Shown here piece by piece: positions 5,627-6,801 of a stretch of 6,801 nucleotides of DNA (its first letter is position 1; each line of letters opens with the position of its first letter). The position numbers were made by a program, and so were the translations under genes. The stretch lies in assembly GCA_013205335.1 (NCBI GenBank), contig JABMNB010000283.1, positions 1 through 6,801 of the forward strand, in the 5' to 3' direction. The stretch is from Rhodospirillales bacterium. GTDB taxonomy: Bacteria > Pseudomonadota > Alphaproteobacteria > Reyranellales > Reyranellaceae. The notes under the pieces were generated by a model. The model searched no databases. It had not been told where the DNA came from and worked only from the letters and a program-made list of their open reading frames with translations.

Positions 5627-5635
5627 GGAAGAGAG
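5627..5635 (+). promoter_or_regulatory. Ribosome-binding site of petA
   Basis: GGAAGAGAG precedes the ATG at 5641 by 5 bases. It supports this start, which also places the twin-arginine motif at a normal distance from the N-terminus. Confidence 0.6.
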
Positions 5636-5640
5636 TAATC

Positions 5641-6207
5641 ATGGCTGCTTCAAGCAATACGGCCAACGGGCACAGCGAACCGACACGGCGCGACTTTCTC
5701 ATGGTTGCGACAGGCGCCCTTGGCGCCGTTGGTGTCGCGGCCGTCGCGTGGCCTTTCATCAATAATCTCAATCCGGCCGCGGATACGCTGGCTCTGTCGA
5801 CCGTCGAGGTGAACGTGACGCCGATCGCGGTCGGCCAGGCGGTCACCGTGAAGTGGCGCGGCAAGCCGGTGTTCATCCGGCACCGCACGGAGGCCGAGAT
5901 CAAGGAAGCCGAGGCTGTGCCGATGTCGCAGCTGCCGGACCCGGAAACCGACAACAAGCGCGTGACCGACACCGCCAAGAAGGTCCGGCCGGAGTGGTTG
6001 GTCATGATCGGCGTCTGCACCCATCTCGGCTGCGTGCCGCTCGGCAACAAGCCGGGCGACCCGAAGGGGGAGTACGGCGGCTGGTTCTGTCCCTGCCACG
6101 GCTCGAGCTACGACACGTCGGGCCGCATCCGCAAAGGGCCGGCGCCGACGAACCTCGTGGTACCGGACTACCTTTTCACTTCCGACTCGCTCGTTCGCAT
6201 CGGCTGA
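5641..6207 (+). CDS. petA: Rieske iron-sulfur subunit of cytochrome bc1 complex
   Basis: This 188-residue subunit accepts an electron from ubiquinol at the Qo site and passes it through its 2Fe-2S cluster to cytochrome c1. The N-terminus has a twin-arginine motif, TRRDFL (15-20), then a single hydrophobic helix (about 21-40) that serves as a Tat-dependent uncleaved anchor, and a flexible tether (about 41-50) leading to the periplasmic Rieske domain. Cluster ligands are all present: CTHLGC (C126, H128, C131) and CPCHGS (C150, C152, H153); C131 and C152 form the usual disulfide, and Cys126, His128, Cys150 and His153 bind the cluster. The GPAPTNLVVP (166-175) segment closes the cluster-binding loops. 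Length and order are complete and typical of alphaproteobacteria. It is the first gene of the petAB(C) operon, with a promoter and ribosome-binding site directly upstream. Confidence 0.98.
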   Translation: MAASSNTANGHSEPTRRDFLMVATGALGAVGVAAVAWPFINNLNPAADTLALSTVEVNVTPIAVGQAVTVKWRGKPVFIRHRTEAEIKEAEAVPMSQLPDPETDNKRVTDTAKKVRPEWLVMIGVCTHLGCVPLGNKPGDPKGEYGGWFCPCHGSSYDTSGRIRKGPAPTNLVVPDYLFTSDSLVRIG

Positions 6208-6238
6208 TCGACCCAGGTCGCTCGCCTCAGATCTCGCT

Positions 6239-6242
6239 GGAG
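6239..6242 (+). promoter_or_regulatory. Ribosome-binding site of petB
   Basis: GGAG lies 7 bases before the ATG at 6250. It fixes the cytochrome b start within the 42-bp petA-petB gap, which holds no visible terminator. Confidence 0.55.
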
Positions 6243-6249
6243 TTCCAGA

Positions 6250-6801
6250 ATGGCCTCGTCTCACGGCACGCCGCCGGTCTTCAATAACAAGGTGATCGCC
6301 TGGATCGATCATCGCCTGCCGATCTTCTCGTATATCGAGAAGGAATATCACACGTTTCCGACGCCACGGAATTTCAACTACTTCTGGAACTTCGGTGCGA
6401 TCGCCACGGTGATGCTGGTCCTCATGATCGCCACCGGCATCGTGCTCGCGACCAACTACATGCCGCATGTGCTGATGGCCTTCGACGCCGTCGAGCGCAT
6501 CGACCGCGATGTGCCGCAGGGCTGGCTGATCCGCGACCTGCACATGAACGGCGCCTCGTTCTTCTTCATCGCCGTCTACATCCACATCTTCCGGGGCATG
6601 TACTACGGCTCCTACAAGGCGCCGCGCGAGCTGCTGTGGATGCTGGGCGTGACCATCTTCCTGCTGATGATGGCGACGGCCTTCATGGGCTACGTGCTGC
6701 CGTGGGGCCAGATGAGCTTTTGGGCAGCCACCGTTATCACCAACTTGTTTTCCGCTATTCCGGTGATTGGCACGGGGATCGTTGAATTCCTGTGGGGCGG
6801 A
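6250..6801 (+). CDS. petB: Cytochrome b of bc1 complex (N-terminal part)
   Basis: The frame is open from ATG 6250 to the window end, giving 184 residues; a full alphaproteobacterial cytochrome b is about 400-430. This membrane subunit carries both b haems and forms the Qo and Qi sites of ubiquinol:cytochrome c oxidoreductase. Visible are the N-terminal amphipathic segment with WIDHRLPIFSY (18-28), the FNYFWNFG lead-in to helix A (42-49), helix A (about 48-68), RDLHMNGASFFF in helix B with H98, and VYIHIFRGMYYGSYK with H112; H98 and H112 are expected axial ligands, one to each haem, with their partners in helix D downstream of the window. Helix C is followed by GYVLPWGQMSFWAATVITN (147-165), the conserved Qo-site region. 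The start follows petA by 42 bp and has GGAG at good spacing. In this group of bacteria petC (cytochrome c1) would be expected next. Confidence 0.97.
   Translation, partial: MASSHGTPPVFNNKVIAWIDHRLPIFSYIEKEYHTFPTPRNFNYFWNFGAIATVMLVLMIATGIVLATNYMPHVLMAFDAVERIDRDVPQGWLIRDLHMNGASFFFIAVYIHIFRGMYYGSYKAPRELLWMLGVTIFLLMMATAFMGYVLPWGQMSFWAATVITNLFSAIPVIGTGIVEFLWGG

Noticed and set aside
5650..6585. A 311-codon minus-strand frame over petA/petB
   Set aside because: It is the shadow of the Rieske and cytochrome b genes, whose ligand residues are unmistakable on the plus strand.

Overview
The window is high-GC bacterial DNA. It carries an alphaproteobacterial-type cytochrome bc1 operon start (a Rieske protein with an N-terminal twin-arginine motif, then cytochrome b), a TrmL/HemF pair, and a NUDIX - DUF6111 - CCA-adding-enzyme cluster. 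These fit a free-living, aerobically respiring alphaproteobacterium; I would guess Rhodospirillales or a Reyranella-like lineage, but the genus cannot be fixed from this sequence. No rRNA, tRNA, CRISPR array, transposase or integrase is visible.

Left block (1-2549, + strand). The C-terminus of a NUDIX-family CoA pyrophosphatase is followed by a small DUF6111-type membrane protein, a CCA tRNA nucleotidyltransferase/poly(A) polymerase-family protein, an unnamed four-helix membrane protein, and the first ~88 residues of an AAA-type ATPase with an intact Walker A. From the DUF6111 gene onward each stop overlaps the next start by 4 bp (ATGA), so these look like one translationally coupled operon. 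The ATPase loses its family resemblance near base 2352. A short AT-rich run of four 9-bp repeats follows, and the frame then runs antisense into the 3' end of hemF. It is best read as a truncated remnant.

Central block (2438-3819, - strand). hemF (oxygen-dependent coproporphyrinogen III oxidase) lies downstream of trmL (tRNA wobble 2'-O-methyltransferase). They share another 4-bp ATGA overlap and read toward the truncated ATPase.

Right block (3820-6801). Between trmL and the + strand petA lie about 1.8 kb: a gene-poor stretch, a DUF4239 (bestrophin-like) membrane protein, and a second gene-poor stretch containing a possible decayed Rossmann-like or formyltransferase-like N-terminus. A plausible promoter and ribosome-binding site precede petA (Rieske protein), followed after 42 bp by petB (cytochrome b), which runs off the window. 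petA and petB encode two subunits of the quinol:cytochrome c oxidoreductase; hemF makes the haem precursor such cytochromes need.

Most of this is ordinary housekeeping DNA. I do not see convincing evidence of a new biological system. The points most worth a second look are the ATPase truncation with its repeat-marked junction, an Asp-to-Glu change in the expected catalytic DxD motif of the CCA enzyme, and the apparent insertion between trmL and petA.
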